Shown here: one piece after another, positions 11,640 through 25,600 of the stretch | Layout of the letters: every line of letters begins with the position of its first letter | How positions within the stretch are numbered: the stretch's first letter is position 1 | Source of the DNA: Monodelphis domestica | Taxonomy: Eukaryota > Chordata > Mammalia > Didelphimorphia > Didelphidae | Reading direction: 5' to 3' | DNA length: 64,000 nt | Assembly (NCBI RefSeq): GCF_027887165.1 | Contig: NC_077227.1 | Location: 355,684,850-355,748,849, forward strand | Made by a program: the position numbers and the translations under genes | Notes under the pieces: model-generated | Databases searched by the model: none | The model's input: only the letters and a program-made list of their open reading frames with translations | What the model was told of the DNA's origin: nothing

Positions 11640-11835
11640 AGACAGCGTGGTAACAGCAGAACCATCCCTGGATTTGGAGTTAGAGAACCTGGGTTCATAT
11701 ACCAGCTTTGCAAATTACCACTCTTGTGACCTTGGACAAGCCATTTTTTCTGGGTCTCAGTTTCCTTATCTGTAAAATGAGAAAATTGAGCTAAATAATC
11801 TCTAAGGGCCCTTCCTACTCAATCTTGCCATTCTA
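11640..11835 (+). mobile_element. MIR-type SINE, nearly full
   Basis: One of the best preserved MIR-type copies here. It runs from GATTTGGAGTTAGAGAACCTGGG through GACCTTGGACAAGCC and TCTCAGTTTCCTTATCTG to the CTTCCTACTC tail. Confidence 0.75.
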
Positions 11836-12389
11836 TAGGTTCACCTTGCTATAAAACCAGATAAAGGATGAGAGGCAGAAAGCTAGTTGTAAAGCTGGTT
11901 GCTGTTTTAAGTTTACTTCAGCAATTGCAGGATGCTCTGGGGATGCACCCTTTTTTTGGTTTCTTTAGGGTCTGTATATGGACTGGGGATGGGATAGGAA
12001 TTTCTACTTAGGATTTCAACTATTTACTCCCTGTCCTAGGTACTCAGTGATATCTGCCTCCAGGAACTGAGAGGAAATTGAGAACATAGCATCTAGGGCC
12101 CTGACCCCAAGGACTAAACTCTTTGGATACTATCCCCTTAAAAGTATGGGCAGGGGCATTATGATCAGGGCACCTTTGGAGTCTCTTCTCTTACTTGGCT
12201 GAGTAGCCAGGGCTTGGTGCTGGTGTTTATCCTGGCTTCTTTGCTATCTTAGGTCACATATACATTTAGGTCACAGTTTTGAGATGTGCTCAGGAGCTGA
12301 GCTAGAGGTCTTGTTCTCTGGAGAGGCTATCATTGACAGTAGATTGGGAAAAAGTTGGACCATCTTTGACAGGAACCTGATCTCTTGGT

Positions 12390-12515
12390 GTCCAATCTTG
12401 GTGTTCTAGCTCTCTATTTACTTAAACTGTGACCTTGGGCAAATAATTATCTCTGAGCCTCAGTTTCTTTAATAAAATATGGGGATTTGACTAAAGTCTG
12501 TTCTCTAAATCCCAT
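12390..12515 (+). mobile_element. MIR-type SINE remnant
   Basis: GTGACCTTGGGCAAATAATTA followed by CTGAGCCTCAGTTTCTTTAAT. Lies in or near the FAXDC2 3'UTR, antisense to that gene. Confidence 0.6.
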
Positions 12516-12779
12516 GTACCTGTCTTCTCAGGTCAGCTGGGATAATACAAGTCACTTCCCTGACTTAGAACCTGGAGAACAAGAAAGCATGGTGGCCATC
12601 TCACTCCCCCCATTCCTTCTCTCCCATCTGTCTTCTATCATACCACTGGATGGAGGCTTCCCATGGCAGTTTCTGGCGGCTAAGAGTAACCCTACAATAA
12701 GCCAGTCTTGCTGGAGACTGTCAGATTAACAAGATTTCCTAGATTAGAGTCTTCTCCCTCCTCATCTTCACTCTTAGAC

Positions 12780-13150
12780 AGAATCTGATGGGAACAAGAG
12801 GGCATCCAGGCCATATCTGAGCAGATGTCACTCTCCAGGGAGTTATCCAGCCTACACTTGAAGACTTCAGACCTGGGGAACTCACTAGCTTCTAAGGCAG
12901 CTCATTCCATTTTGGGAGAGCTCTAATTGTTCCATTAAGTCTGAATCTGCCTCTTTGCATCTTCCATCCATTGCTTCTAATTCTAGCTCAACAAATCTAA
13001 TCACTCTTCCACATGACGACCCTTAAAATACAATTATGACCTCTTTCCTCAAGCTGCCTCTCCTCTGGACTCAACATCCCTATTTCCTTCAACCAGTCTT
13101 AATCCAGCATGGCCTATAGTCCTCTAACAATCCACTTTCCTGATGATCTA
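12780..13150 (-). mobile_element. CR1/L3-type LINE remnant
   Basis: Long antisense match in order to the 3' part of CR1/L3: TTATCCAGCCTACACTTGAAGAC, AGGCAGCTCATTCCATTTT, CTAATTGTTCCATTAAGTC and AATCTGCCTCTTTGCA, then CTCTCCTCTGGACTCAACATCCC. It is decayed, with no open frame. Confidence 0.65.
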
Positions 13151-13542
13151 TAAACGTTCTGTCCAAACCCCATCCATAGGGTTGAGAGCCTGACGCCTGG
13201 CCTTCTTGCTCTCCAGGCTCTAGTATTCCTCCTACGTGATAGTACCTTACACCCCCCCCCCATGTTGTGGCTGTCGGAGGATGTTCGCTGTGGCATAGCT
13301 CTAGGAAGAGGATTGGGGTTGGTGCTGCCCAGCTCCTTTCTCTTGCTTCTTCTCTAACAAACCATGTTTCTTCCCTCCCACCCCCGTCACAATTGGCCAG
13401 TCATTGGGGAATCTACCTGTCTCATTAGAAAGTCATTTGGCAGAATTATCAGCTCTGGTTCATCAAGGGAGACATCCTAGGTCTAATGGGGCTGGCCCCC
13501 TGCCAGGAGCAGCGGGGTTGGGGGCCAGTGGCCCATGCCATC

Positions 13543-13699
13543 TCACTCTATCTTCTTGGGCGGGTCGGGGATGCTCTCAGAGAGGGGAGTAAGGCTCAGG
13601 AGCAGCACGTGTCTTTCATAGGCCTTCGTTTGCTTGAATGTGGTATCGGTCCCATGCAGATGGTCAAGTACCCCCAGCACTCCGTAGCACTGGTTGAAT
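13543..13699 (-). CDS. FAXDC2: FAXDC2 terminal coding exon
   Basis: Encodes FNQCYGVLGVLDHLHGTDTT through PDPPKKIE, then TGA at 13545-13543. Acceptor TTGCCAG ends at 13700. The C-terminal dilysine-like KKIE is compatible with ER retention (inference). Confidence 0.95.
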
Positions 13700-16600
13700 C
13701 TGGCAATGGAGCAAAAAAAGGACCACGGGTCTTCACTTCTGTAGCATCTTATGGCTCATAAAGAACTTCCTCCAAGTAACCCCGGAAAGTAGGGTATAAT
13801 CATTCTTGACCTCATTTTACGAGAAAAGGCTCAAAGAATTAGGTGACCCCCCCAAAGTCCCAAATCATAGAGTGAGACTTCAGTGGGGCTCTCAAATGAC
13901 CTCTACCCGGACAGACAGGCCTTCTGCAGGGAATCTTTATGTTGGAAGAGACTTCAGAGAGTGGCTAGTCCAGTGCATGCCTGAGGCATGAATCTTCTCT
14001 CAACATGCCCAGCAAGGGATCATTAAGCCTCTGCTAAAAGACTTCCAGGAAGTTAGGGGACTCATTCACTCCCAAAACAGTGCCATTTTTGGACAGGATT
14101 GCATTGAAAGAATTGCATGAGATAATAGATGTAAAGAACGTGAACGTTGTCAGTGCAAGTTATTACTCTTATTATTTACCTTAATGATTCTCTAAAGAAC
14201 CAAAATTGTGGGAGTGGCTCAATGGATCAAGAGCCAGGCCTGGAGTCAGGAGAACCTCGGTTCCAATCTGGCCTCAGACACTTCCTACCTGGGTGACCCT
14301 GGGCAAGTCACTTACCCATTGCCTAGTCCTTACCTCTACTCTCTTAGAACTGATACTTAGTATCAATCCCAAGACAGAAGGTAAAGAAGTAAAAACAAAA
14401 TTGAAATTGTGTGAGACAGGACGTGACAGGGAGACTCATGGTGAATAGGGAAATAGCCTACAAAGGAGATACTGCATATCCTCAGGAATGTCTTGCACTA
14501 AGGGAGTGGCACGAAAGATGTTGGCAAATGATAGACATGACTAGAATAGAGGTGAGCGATTATCTGTAGCTGGAGTCAGGGCTGTGTTGCAATGGTGTCT
14601 ATAAAAGGTTTAAAAGTCCTCAAAGAAGGACCATGGCTTGTTGCATAGATCTTTTATGAAGTTATTTGTGAAAAGAAATAAGAATTACATAGGCTAAAAA
14701 GAGATAGCTCTGATGGATGGAATCTGTACTAGCAGAGAGTTCCCATATAGATAAGATAGTGAAATCATCAAAATAGTCCTCTCCCGTTCTCTGTCATCGC
14801 TCAGAATCAGCCTAGTGTAGAAAATCTCCGATTGGGTTCTGTGTATGGGTCCACGATTGAAGGTGGCTTGAGTAACTGAATGGGGATCAGTGAGCAGTGC
14901 CCATCAGGCCTCCTCCATTTTTTAAGCAGAGATAAATTTGTCCTCCTCACTTGTCCCAAGTGTCTACCACTAAATAATAACAGCGGGCACTTATATGGCT
15001 CTTAAAGTTTGCAAAGGGCCCTATAAATATTTAATCCCTGTGACAACCCTGTTCTGTTTTACAGATGAGGAAACCGAGGTTCAGAGATGTTAAATGAGTT
15101 GCCCAGGTCACTGGCTAGTGTCAGAGAGTGATATTCTGACACTTAGTAGATATTTGACCGTGGGTAAGCCACTGTGCCAGTGTGAGGTTGTTTCTTCAGA
15201 TACTAAATGGGGATAAGACTTGCCCTTTGTCTTAGTGAGTTGCTATGAGGGAGTGAAGTGCTTAGGAAAACACAGATGTGAGCTGTTGAGGTTCAATTCA
15301 ACCACTGGTATTTATTGGCCACTTACTCTGTGAAAGGTATTATGGTAGACATGGGGGATCCTTGTACTCTATATGGACTTCTTGCTTGCCTCTGGGATGG
15401 TAAACAGTATGATTTAGTGGAAATAGGAATGTCACTGGGTCATAAGACTGGGTATGAATTCTGATTTGGATACAAAATAATTTTTTTTACTTTGGGCAAA
15501 TTACTTGACCTCTCTGGGTTTCGATTTCCTCATCTCTAAAGTTGGGGGTTAGATTAGGTGGTATCTAAGGTCCTTCTACTTTCTAAAGAAGTCATATAAT
15601 ACCTCTTCTTCCTAGTTCAAGACCAGGACCAAAGCCCATTTGTGCTCCAACACTGTGCCATGTTCCCAACCATAGAAGCTTAGCTGCAGAAAGCAAGAGA
15701 GTTAGGGGGTCTTGAAGAGGATCTTACTTGAGGTGATGGTAGTCATGGAATTCTGGTGAAGGCAGAAAAGGCAGATGGTAGCCACAGTGAGAAATGGTGG
15801 TGACGATGAGAGCCAAGGAAAACCACATGGTGATGGAGGACAGGTGAGAGCCCATTACCATGGGACCTAACGTGACTGGAATCATGTTGGAGACCTGCAA
15901 GTAGAAGACAGCTTTGTTTTGAGGAACAAGGAGGGAGATGTGGGAGCTGCCATTATGGGAGGAGACAGTGGGGGCTAAAGGAAAGGACTTCAAGGGGTCT
16001 ATGTGAGAAATATTTGAAGGCCAGTAGTGTGGAAGATGGATGCTGAAGAAACAGGGCACTGACTCTCTTCTTTCTTCAATCAACCCCTTACCAATTCTGC
16101 CTGATGGAGCTATGTTGTTCTTAAGAGGATCCTGGGACACCAGCAGCTTTTCAGAGACAGGATCTGCCTAGACAACAGCCTTGCAAAATAGAGGGAAGGA
16201 AGGTGGCTCAGAAATGAAGTGGCTTCCTGATACATCCTGGACTAAAGAACAAGAAAGAAGTAAAGCCAATCTCTCTGAACAGTTGTGAGGAGAGGTCTTT
16301 GTCTCTGTGCTAGGCTAGGTTGGAGGGGAGTCACAGCCTGAATCTCTGCTTACCACATGCTCCACAGGATGAGCATAGAGAGAGACCACACCGATGGGGG
16401 CTGTCCACTCATGGTGTTTCTTATGGAATCGCTTATAGAATATGGAGTGATGAAGGAGCCTGTAGGGGAAAAAATCATTATTCACCTGCCTGATAATTAG
16501 CCCAGGGAGACAGTTTTGATCTTTGTCCAGTGATTTAAAAATGTTCCAATGGGGGACAACTTGGTGAGCTTGGCCTAGATTGTAAGTTTTGCTTCCCTTC

Positions 16601-19600
16601 ATATCCCCATTGCCTGGCACAGAATAGGTGCTTGGTAAATGTTTCTCAATTTATCACCTACTACTTTCTATTTGTGTGTCATTTCCCAAGTAGAAGTGTA
16701 TTTCCTGATTGGCTAATATGACAGCTATGGAAAGTAATGAATGCTGGAGGGGATGTGGCAAAGTTGGGACATTAATTCATTGCTGGTGGAGTTGTAAATT
16801 GATCCAACCATTCTGGAGGGTAATTTGGAACTATGCCCAAAGGGGGATAAAAGACTGTCTATCCTTTGATTCAGCCATAGCACTGCTGGGTTTGTACCCC
16901 AAAGAGATAATAAGGAAAAAGATTTGTACAAGAATATTCACAGCTGCGCTCTTTGTGGTGGCCAAAAATTGGAAAATGAGGGGATGCCCTTCGATTGGGG
17001 AATGGCTGAACAAACTGTGGTATATGTTGGTGATGGAATACTATTGTGCTCAAAGGAATAATAAAGTGGAGGAGTTCCATGGAGACTGGAACCACCTCCA
17101 GGAAGTGATGCAGAGCGAGAGGAGCAGAACCAGGAAAACATTGTACACAGAGACTGATACACTGTGGTACAATCGAACGTAATAGACTTCTCCATTAGTG
17201 GCAATGCAGTGACCATGAACAACTTGGAGGAACTTAGGAGAAAAACCACTATCCACATCCAGAGGAAACACTCTGGGAGTAAAAACACCAAAGAAAAACA
17301 ACTGCTTGATGACATGGGTCAAAGGCATATTGTTGGGGAGGTAGACTCTAAATGAACATCCTAGTGTAAACAACAACATGGAAATGGGTTCTGATCAAGG
17401 ACACAAGTAATACCCAATGAAATTGCGTGTTGGCTGCAGGAAGAGTGGGTGGAGGGGAGGAAGGGAAATAATGTGATTATTGTAACCAAGGAATAATGTT
17501 CTAAATTGACTAAATAAACTTATTCAAATGGGGGGAAAAAAGTGTATTTCCTGGGGCATCTATGTGGCAAATGGATTGAGAGCAAGACCTATAGATGAGA
17601 GGTCCTGGGTTCAAATCTGTCCTCAGATACTTCCTAGCTGTGTGACCTTGGACAAGTCACTTAACTTCCATTACCTAGCCCTTATCACTCTACTGCCTTG
17701 GAACTGATACTAGGTAGCCCTACTAAGTTAGAAAAGAAAGTTCCTCTAGCCATCCTAGGTTAGTGACTTGAAGATGGGGTCCTCATCTTATTTACATATA
17801 ATAATCACTTGCATCTCTTTAGCTCTTTAAGGTTTACAGAGTTCTTCACAGTTCTCCTGTGAGGTAGGTAGTACAAGACTCAGTAACCTCATTTTATAGG
17901 TGAGGAAACGGACACTCCCAGAAGTGAAGTCACTTTTGCAAGGCCAATAATAAGTATTAGAAATGAGATTTGAATCTAGGTCCTTGGTTCTAATTCCAGA
18001 CTCTTTCTAGTCCCAGTTATCCCATGATGCCCAGGTTGGAGGGAGCTTGGCCCTAGATCAGGGCCTTGGGCTTTGGCCTCCTTAGTTTCCTAATTTGTTC
18101 AATGTGGCCTCCCTTCCCCTTTCCCCACCCAGCTTACCGGTGTGAGTAGTAGAACAGGACTTCTTCTATTAGTGTGAAGACAGACAGCTCTAGGAGGAAC
18201 CAGTGAAAGGTGGGCAGCTCGGGGCGGCAAGGATCTCCTCGCCACTTGAAGATGGGGTAGAACACCACCAGCATGAGGAAGGAGACAACATATTGGTTGA
18301 AGATGACTGTCCTGAGGGCCTGGCGGAGTTTCGTCGGGTCCACCTGTACCAGGAAAGAAAAGCTAGTGAGCCAGAGGGAGAGGGTGCCGCGGTCTTTGAG
18401 TCGGACCAGTCTGGTCTGGCAAAGGGCAGTGGGTCGGAGGTAAGGATTTTCCCTTGTTTCGATGACAGGCGTCCTTTCTGTTCCACCCTTCTAACCAAGC
18501 CTCACACAATGCTGTGAGCCTCGATTTCCTCATTTGTTCAATGTGGTTCAGAGCATGATGGAACAGTCCTCTCTTTCCCCTTCTCATTCAATATTTGGTG
18601 ATGTCAATCATAGTGATAATAGCTCATGTTTGTATAGCTTTACAGTCTAAGAATTACAAAATGCTTTCTTTAGAACAACTCTGTGATATAGGGATTATGT
18701 ATAAGTATTCCTATCCTCTTTTGAAGGCAGAGATGCAGACAGGTAGTGACTTGTCCAAAATGATCACAAGGTTCATCTGGAAATACTAGAGCCTGAACTA
18801 AAAGTCTAGTCTTCTGACTGCTACTTCTAACTTTGCTGTGAGAATCACAAATACCCAAAAGAGTCCCTTCCAGTTCCACAGTTCTGTGATGGTTCCACGC
18901 AGCAGCTTAACAACTGGATCTCCTGCAGGGTTGAGGATAGATTGAAAAACCTTTTTTTTTTTTAACTCTTACCTTCCATCTTAGAATCAAAACTGTTTTT
19001 GGTTCCAAGACAGAAGAGTGGTAATGGCTAGGCAATGGGGGTCAAGTGACTTGTCCAGGGTCACACAGCTAGGAAGTGCCTGAGGCCACATTTGAGCCCC
19101 AAGCCTCCCATCTCTAGGCCTGGCTCTATATCCACTGAGTCACCCAGCTGCCCCCTGCTCCTGAAATCTTTTTAAAATTAATTCAGATTATTCATATTTT
19201 CTCTATTACTTTCTAGACCAGAGGCCTCAAACATAAATAGAAAGGGATACCTGGATGCCACTTGGCTTAGAAAATCACAAATTATCAGTGTTACACTGTA
19301 CCTTTATTTTGTTAAACATTTCCCAATTGCATTAAAAAAATTTTTTTTTAAACCCTTACCTTCCATCTTGGAGTCAATACTGTGTATTGGCTCCAAGGCA
19401 GAAGAGTGGTAAGGGGTAGGCAATAGGGGTTAAGTGACTTCCCACAGCTGGGAAGGCTCTGAGGCCAGATCTGAACCTAGGACCTCCTGTCTCTAGGCCT
19501 GGCTCTCAATCCACTGAGCTACCCAGCTGCCCCCCCCCCATTATATTTTAGGTAGGGAGTTTTGCTGGTCCCTTCTGACTGTGTGCCACTAATTTGACAC

Positions 19601-22600
19601 CTCTGGAACTCTAGAGCATCAACAAAATAATAAATTGATCCCTGATTTGTAACAGTGTAAATGCTCACAGTGAAAATTTAACAATCAGCTCCCAAAAGCA
19701 GTTCAAGCTGGCTCCAGCACACCCCTGGTTTTACCCATGGAGATACCTAGTTGATGGGCTCTCCACAGCCTCGATCTGCTTTCCCCTTCAGATGCCACCA
19801 CGGCTGAAATAGTTGTCGGTGTACTGCCAGGATGGTTTACTGTTGCCTTAGCTAGTGAGTCCCCCTTCCCTTTGCTGGCAGATTGTACACCTAAGTCTCC
19901 TTCGGTCCCTGTGCAATCCTGGGTTACCCCAAGGCAAGTCTATTTTCTCTGAGAACTCTGAATTTCAGACTGCATGTTTGTCCAAGAGGAGAAATAGGTA
20001 CCTAGCATCCCACCCCATGACACCCAGAGCCATGCTTTCCATTTAACTGTGAGCCTCACTTTGCTCTTGAGCTATATAAAGGAAAAGCTGCCTCTGGTAG
20101 CCCAGCAGGGCCTCTGGCCTCTACCCATGAGGGCTGTGTTCTTGGCCCAGGCCAGAAGGAGGGTTAAAAAGAAAGTCAGGCCAGGGCTTGCCCAGTGCAA
20201 GATGAATCACTTTGTAAATTGGATTCCCCTCACAGCTGTACTGGCTTTTTCTTTCTCTTACAGCCTCTTGTCTGTTTTATTAGTTTAGCCCCACACTTTC
20301 CTTGGGCTCAAGGAACTAGGGCACAGTGGGATTTACTCATAATTCACAGACTACCAGCTGTTTGGCACCCACCAAGTAGTAAATCGTATTCAATTCTGGT
20401 ATCTATGTCCTATCTGAGGACAAGGGTCAGTAGGGCTGAGGCAGTGGGGGAAAAGAAATGAGTCTAGGAGCCAGTGGACTAGGCTTCAAATCCTACCACT
20501 CCTGTTTTTTTTCCTGTATGACCATGGGCAAATCAATCCATAAAATGAGGAGGCAAGAGTCATAGTAAATTACCTCTGACTCTAAATTTTATGATCCAAT
20601 CCTATTTTCAAACAAAAGTTCTGGTCACCAACAATTTATGGTAGTTGTTATGGTATGGGGCTTGGCTTACCTTTTTTTGTGGCTCCTCTGTCTCCTGCCC
20701 TGTCTTGCCTCCACCCCCAAAATGACACAGAGACCTCAAATGGTCCAAGTGTTGCTAGAAGGACTTACAGGATCATTCTTGCCATCTTGAATTCGGTACC
20801 GGGAGATAAAATGTGGCTTCCCAGTTGTGTCCACCACCAGAAGAAGGGCATTAAAACTCCAAAACAGTATGGAAGGAATAAGGGCTACACCTACACAGCG
20901 AGGGGGAAAAGATAAGTGGGAGTCAACGCCAGTCCTATGTTTATCCATTTTTCCAACTGTCAACTTTGGCCCTTATAGGGGTTGAAGAACTGGGCCTAGT
21001 TTTCTGATTAACCAAAGATGGCTTTAAAACTATATATTTGTCTAACACAGGGATTACAGTGATTGAAGCTGCTGTACTTTACTTCTTGTGGGAAATATAC
21101 CACTAAAGAGCTCTCCAGAGAGACCCAGAGCTGAGGGAATGAAAGCATCCCTTTTCTGGTATTGTATTTTCATCTGCAAATTCGACAGTTCAACTTAAAT
21201 GTTTCCTTTTGCAGCCCACATTGAGAGATGTAGGGGCCTAAAGAAAAGGGCACTTGGCCAAGAAAATTTGGACAAGTCACTCTACATCTGAGCCTCTATT
21301 TCCCTATCTGTTAAATGAGGACTGTAGCAAGAGAAGATATGAAGGAAACTTGGAGGAGCCTCTCTTTCCTGGGCCATCTGACTTAGCTTGATTCCTGTAC
21401 CTGACCCACCAAGGACTCTGTGTGTGAGAAATCTGGTTCCCTGTTGGTCTTACCCTTAGGCAACTTAGGTATTTAGTTTAGTGTAGTTAGATAGTGGATT
21501 TAATAACTGGGATAAGAGTCAGATGCAACCCTTCCCCCTTTCCCTTTTCCCTTCATCCCTTCTTTGTTAATAAATTCATTTTATTTAATTGTGCCTTCTG
21601 CCTTTGTATATCACCTTCCTTTCCCCCTTCCAAAATTTACCTATAACAGGACCCAACTAAACTTCACAAGGTTGTTGAGGATCACATGGGATAATATATT
21701 ACATAAGAAAGTTATTTAATTCAATTCAACAAGCATTCTTTGAGTCATATGTACAAGGGTTCAAATGATGTGACTATAACAGGTTATTTAATGACTTTTT
21801 GAAGATGCAATCTGAAAATCTCTGGCCAAGAGTGCCTCCAAGATCACACCAATAATTAGTAGCAAAGCTGGATTTACAATAATTTGCCTCTGTAAAAATC
21901 ACTGTTTATCTCCTTTAGAAAGCTTTCCTGCTCTACCCAAAGACATTAAGATTTCTCCTTTCTCTGAATTTGGTGTGCAGGGTGTGTGAGAGGCACGTGA
22001 TCAGTATTGCCTTCCTCCAGCTCACTTGGCAGAGATCTTAGTGCCATCCTCCAGTACGGTATAGCAGAAAAACTCTGGGAAACCTGGGTTCTAATCCATC
22101 TTACCATGGAAGAGTCATTTGAATCTCTTGAAATATTGGTTTCCTCATTTATTACAAGGGGAGAGATCGAATGTAATGGACTTCTCCATTAGTGGCAGTG
22201 CAATGTCCCGAACAATCTGCAGGGATCTAGGAGAAAAACACTATCCACAAGCAGAGGACAAACTGTGGGAGTAAAACCACTGAGGAAAAGCAACTGCCTG
22301 ACTACAGCGGTTGAGGGGACATGACAGAGGAGAGACTCTAAATGAACACTCTGTTGCAAACACCAACAACATGGAAATGGGTTCAAATCAAGAACACTTG
22401 TGATACCCAGGGGAATCACACATCGGTTATGGGATGGGGGGCGGAGGGAGAAAATGATCTTTGTCTCCAATGAATAATGCTCGGAAATGACCAAATAAAA
22501 TAATGTTTAAAAAAAATTTTTAATAAAGACCAAATAAAAAAAAAGGAAAGAGTAACTGTTTCATGACCTACTTCAGCTGGATCCTTTTACAGAAAATGTT

Positions 22601-25600
22601 GCACTTAGAAATATGGGCTCTGAACCTCAGTGTTCCCTCCTGTCAAATGGAGATAATCTCTCATAGTACTTTTAAAGGCTCTGTTGACTGTGTGAGTATG
22701 CTTTAACAATACATTTTTGGGTGATTATGAAGGAAGGACAATTCTCTCTTCAATGTAATTTACATTTGAAATTTGCTGACTTGTTTTAGCCTTTGCATGT
22801 GTCCTAACAATTATGAGTTCACTTTATTATAGTCTATAGTTTACAAAGCTCTTATCTCACAATAGTCCCTGGAAGTAGGGAGTGAATGTCCTATTCTCTT
22901 TTTTTCAGATAAGGAAATTAAGACTTAGTACTTGCCCCAAAGTCCCATAGCTGATAAGTGGAGTCTGGGGCTCAAATCTAGGCACCTTGAGTTCTATACC
23001 AATAGTTTTCCCAGCCAACAAGTGGTCCATCATGCCAGTGGTTTCTATATTCCTCTAAGCTGAGGACCTTGAACATAAAGAGATATTTAACAAACATTTG
23101 TTGAGCGGGCAGTTTGCATCTAGTGGATTTGTTTGTTTGCGTGTGTGTGTTTTTAAACCCTTACTTCTATCTTAGTAACAACTCTAAGGCAGAAGGGCAA
23201 GGGCTAGGCAAATGGGGTTAAATGGCTTGCCCAGGGTCATATAACTATGAAGTGAATGAGGCTAGATTTGAACCCAGGTCCTTCTGACCTGGTGTTCTAT
23301 CCCTTCAGTCACTTAGCTGCCTTGGGATTTTTATTCCCTTCCTTTGCAATTCATTTCTCCATGTTACTCATCTTTCTCTTTTCAAAATATCAATTTTGTC
23401 CCAAGTATCAGCATTTTTTTAAAAACTGCTGAACCTCTGAGGCACAAAGTGTAAGGTAAAACCAAGGTCATATGCTCACACCCAGGAGATTTCCCTGTGG
23501 AATGGGACCACTGGGTAAAGGACTGTACCTAGATAGAAGAGAATCCACTCCTTTTCCGCAAAAGTAGAAAGAAGCTTCTCCCACTGGGCTTGCCAGAAGT
23601 GTCCAGAGGCACCCCAGAATTTTTGTAGATGCCTTCAAATAGAGAATCCCCAACCCCCCAGAAAGAAAGGGAGTTAGAGTATGAAAGAAGGTCTCACAAT
23701 TTCACCTCTATACACATACACACACACATGCACACACATATGCTCTCTTAGTTAAGTTCAAGCTGACTTACCAGGTCACAGAGTTCCAAAAAGCCACAAA
23801 CATCAGCAGACCAGAGCCCAGGATGAAGGCTGTCCTCCTCATTGAGCCCCAGATATACCCCTCCTATGGATGGGACAGGAAAGTGAGACCGAGAGAGGAT
23901 GGGGAGTTCCTCTTAGCTCAGCTCCTTAGTGAGTAGCTAGTTATTAGTATGACACTACACGCTCCTCGTGCTTTTCCTCTTCCCTGGGCACTAGGGCACT
24001 GAGTAATAACGGAGTTTGCACAGAGATCAGAGGTTACCAGATTTCCGCCCCGTTGGCTCTGCAGGCTGAATGATGTCATTGTTATTGATCCAAGCGCTGC
24101 ACAAAGTCATCTGTCTCCCTCTTTCAGATCATCAGAGTCCCGTGCTAAGACAAAAGTCGGGACTGGTGATGGCCCGGGCAATAGTGTCTTTTATGTCTGA
24201 TCAAGCTCTAAGGGCTCCACGGTACACGCTTCAGTTCTCCTCTGCCCATTCTGGGGGAGCAGGGGACAGTCTTCCTATGCTTGGGGCTGAAATCTCCCCT
24301 AACTCGCGGAAGGGTTTGAGGTCTGTCTGTTCCCCTAACCTGCTTTAGCCTGTCTTCAGAGACAGTTTTACTGGAGTATGACTGCTGGGTGTGCGACAGC
24401 CTTTTGGAGCCCCAGGTGAGAGACGGGTAAAAGGTGGCCACCAAAGGTGAAGGAGCAGCCCTGAAGAGGGCTCAGCAAGCCCTCGTATCAGAGGTGCTGA
24501 ATGTTAGGCAACTAGTAAATAACATTTGTTTTGATACCTAGATAAAAGGGTAGGCAGGGGTTAACTAGAAAAATCAGAATAATTAGCTGTGTGCTGATGA
24601 GGGGAGTGAGCACACACATGGGTAAGATTGTGCCACCAGCCATTCAGGGCTTGAGTTTCATGAAGTGAAAGAAAAAATCCTAGTCATTGGGGTTGATTCC
24701 AGAGTAAAGGAAACGCCCCCCTCCTCTAGGCTAACCAGGGGATCCAGGGGAAGATGCTGTGGCATCCCCCACTTCAGCCTTCTTGCTTTCCTATCAATTT
24801 AACCTTGCACTTCAGCACATCTTTCTCAACCTCAACAAAAAGCCGAAGGAGTAAATACAGACAACATGTTTTATTGTCTTCCTATCCTTTTTCTGGGACA
24901 GTAAGTCTGAGTTAGAGGGACAAGATGACTAGAGATTCAAGAGTTTCACTGAATTCACTGAAGAGTTTCAATGAAGATCAGAAGGAAAGGCCCAGGATGC
25001 TGAAGATTAAGAAAAGTGGAGGTAATCTCAGAATACAGACTATCAGGATTGAAAGAGTTCTTCTGTTGAGTTCATAGTTGTGTTATTTTACTGAGAACTA
25101 AGCTAATACTGAAAGCTATGAAATTAATTGTCAAAATATTGTGCAATTAGCTGCTGGGTGGCAGAGGGGACTCGTCCCCAGGTTTTCCAGATTGATGTTA
25201 TTCCCACTATATTGCACTGCCTTTTGCCATGGTACAGCTTTAGCGTCTGCACAAGAAAGTTCTCCAGGAGATGGCTTGATTGAGGGGGAGCTGACCAAAA
25301 GCTGGCAGGAATGTCCCTGAGGCGCGTTGTTGGAGACTGTAAATACTTTTCCCTCATCAGGTAGTACAAATCAGAGAAGTTTGTATTCTTTTATATACTT
25401 TGACTCTGAGATTAAAGCCAGCGCCACTGTCGTTGTATGACCCTGAAGCTACGTTTGTCAGTACCGTTAAGCTAAAGAAGTGTGTGACTGATTAATAGCT
25501 GTCCTATGGAGTTCACTGGTTGCCTGAGAAAAACCTGTGTGCAGCTCTGGGGCTGTGGCCTGAGTATTCATCCCAGATTTCGCCATCATGTTAGTCTTGA

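Larger units (their letters stand above)
7791..13542. other. LARP1-FAXDC2 tail-to-tail interval, including the FAXDC2 3'UTR
   Basis: The genes converge here. The right part must carry the FAXDC2 3'UTR (minus), but I cannot place its end. Minus-strand AATAAA-type hexamers occur at about 11386-11391, and an ATTAAA at about 12467, yet neither has clear support. The rest is repeat remnants, listed separately, plus unique sequence. No gene was recognised. Confidence 0.6.
20891..23528 (-). other. FAXDC2 intron 3
   Basis: 2.6 kb between coding exons 3 and 4. MIR-type fragments at about 21250-21330 (+), 21820-21890 (-), 22045-22160 (+) and 22830-23000 (-); an L1 3' end at 22160-22544; a SINE at 23147-23324. 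The stretch 21330-21720 is unique with an A/T-rich centre, and no function was recognised. Confidence 0.7.

Noticed and set aside
16709..17182. A 157-codon open frame considered as a host gene
   Set aside because: It is the C-terminal part of L1 ORF2 without a promoter or catalytic domains; annotated as a mobile element instead.
18190..18517. Two overlapping 100-codon frames around FAXDC2 exon 5
   Set aside because: Off-frame shadows of the real exon at 18138-18343.
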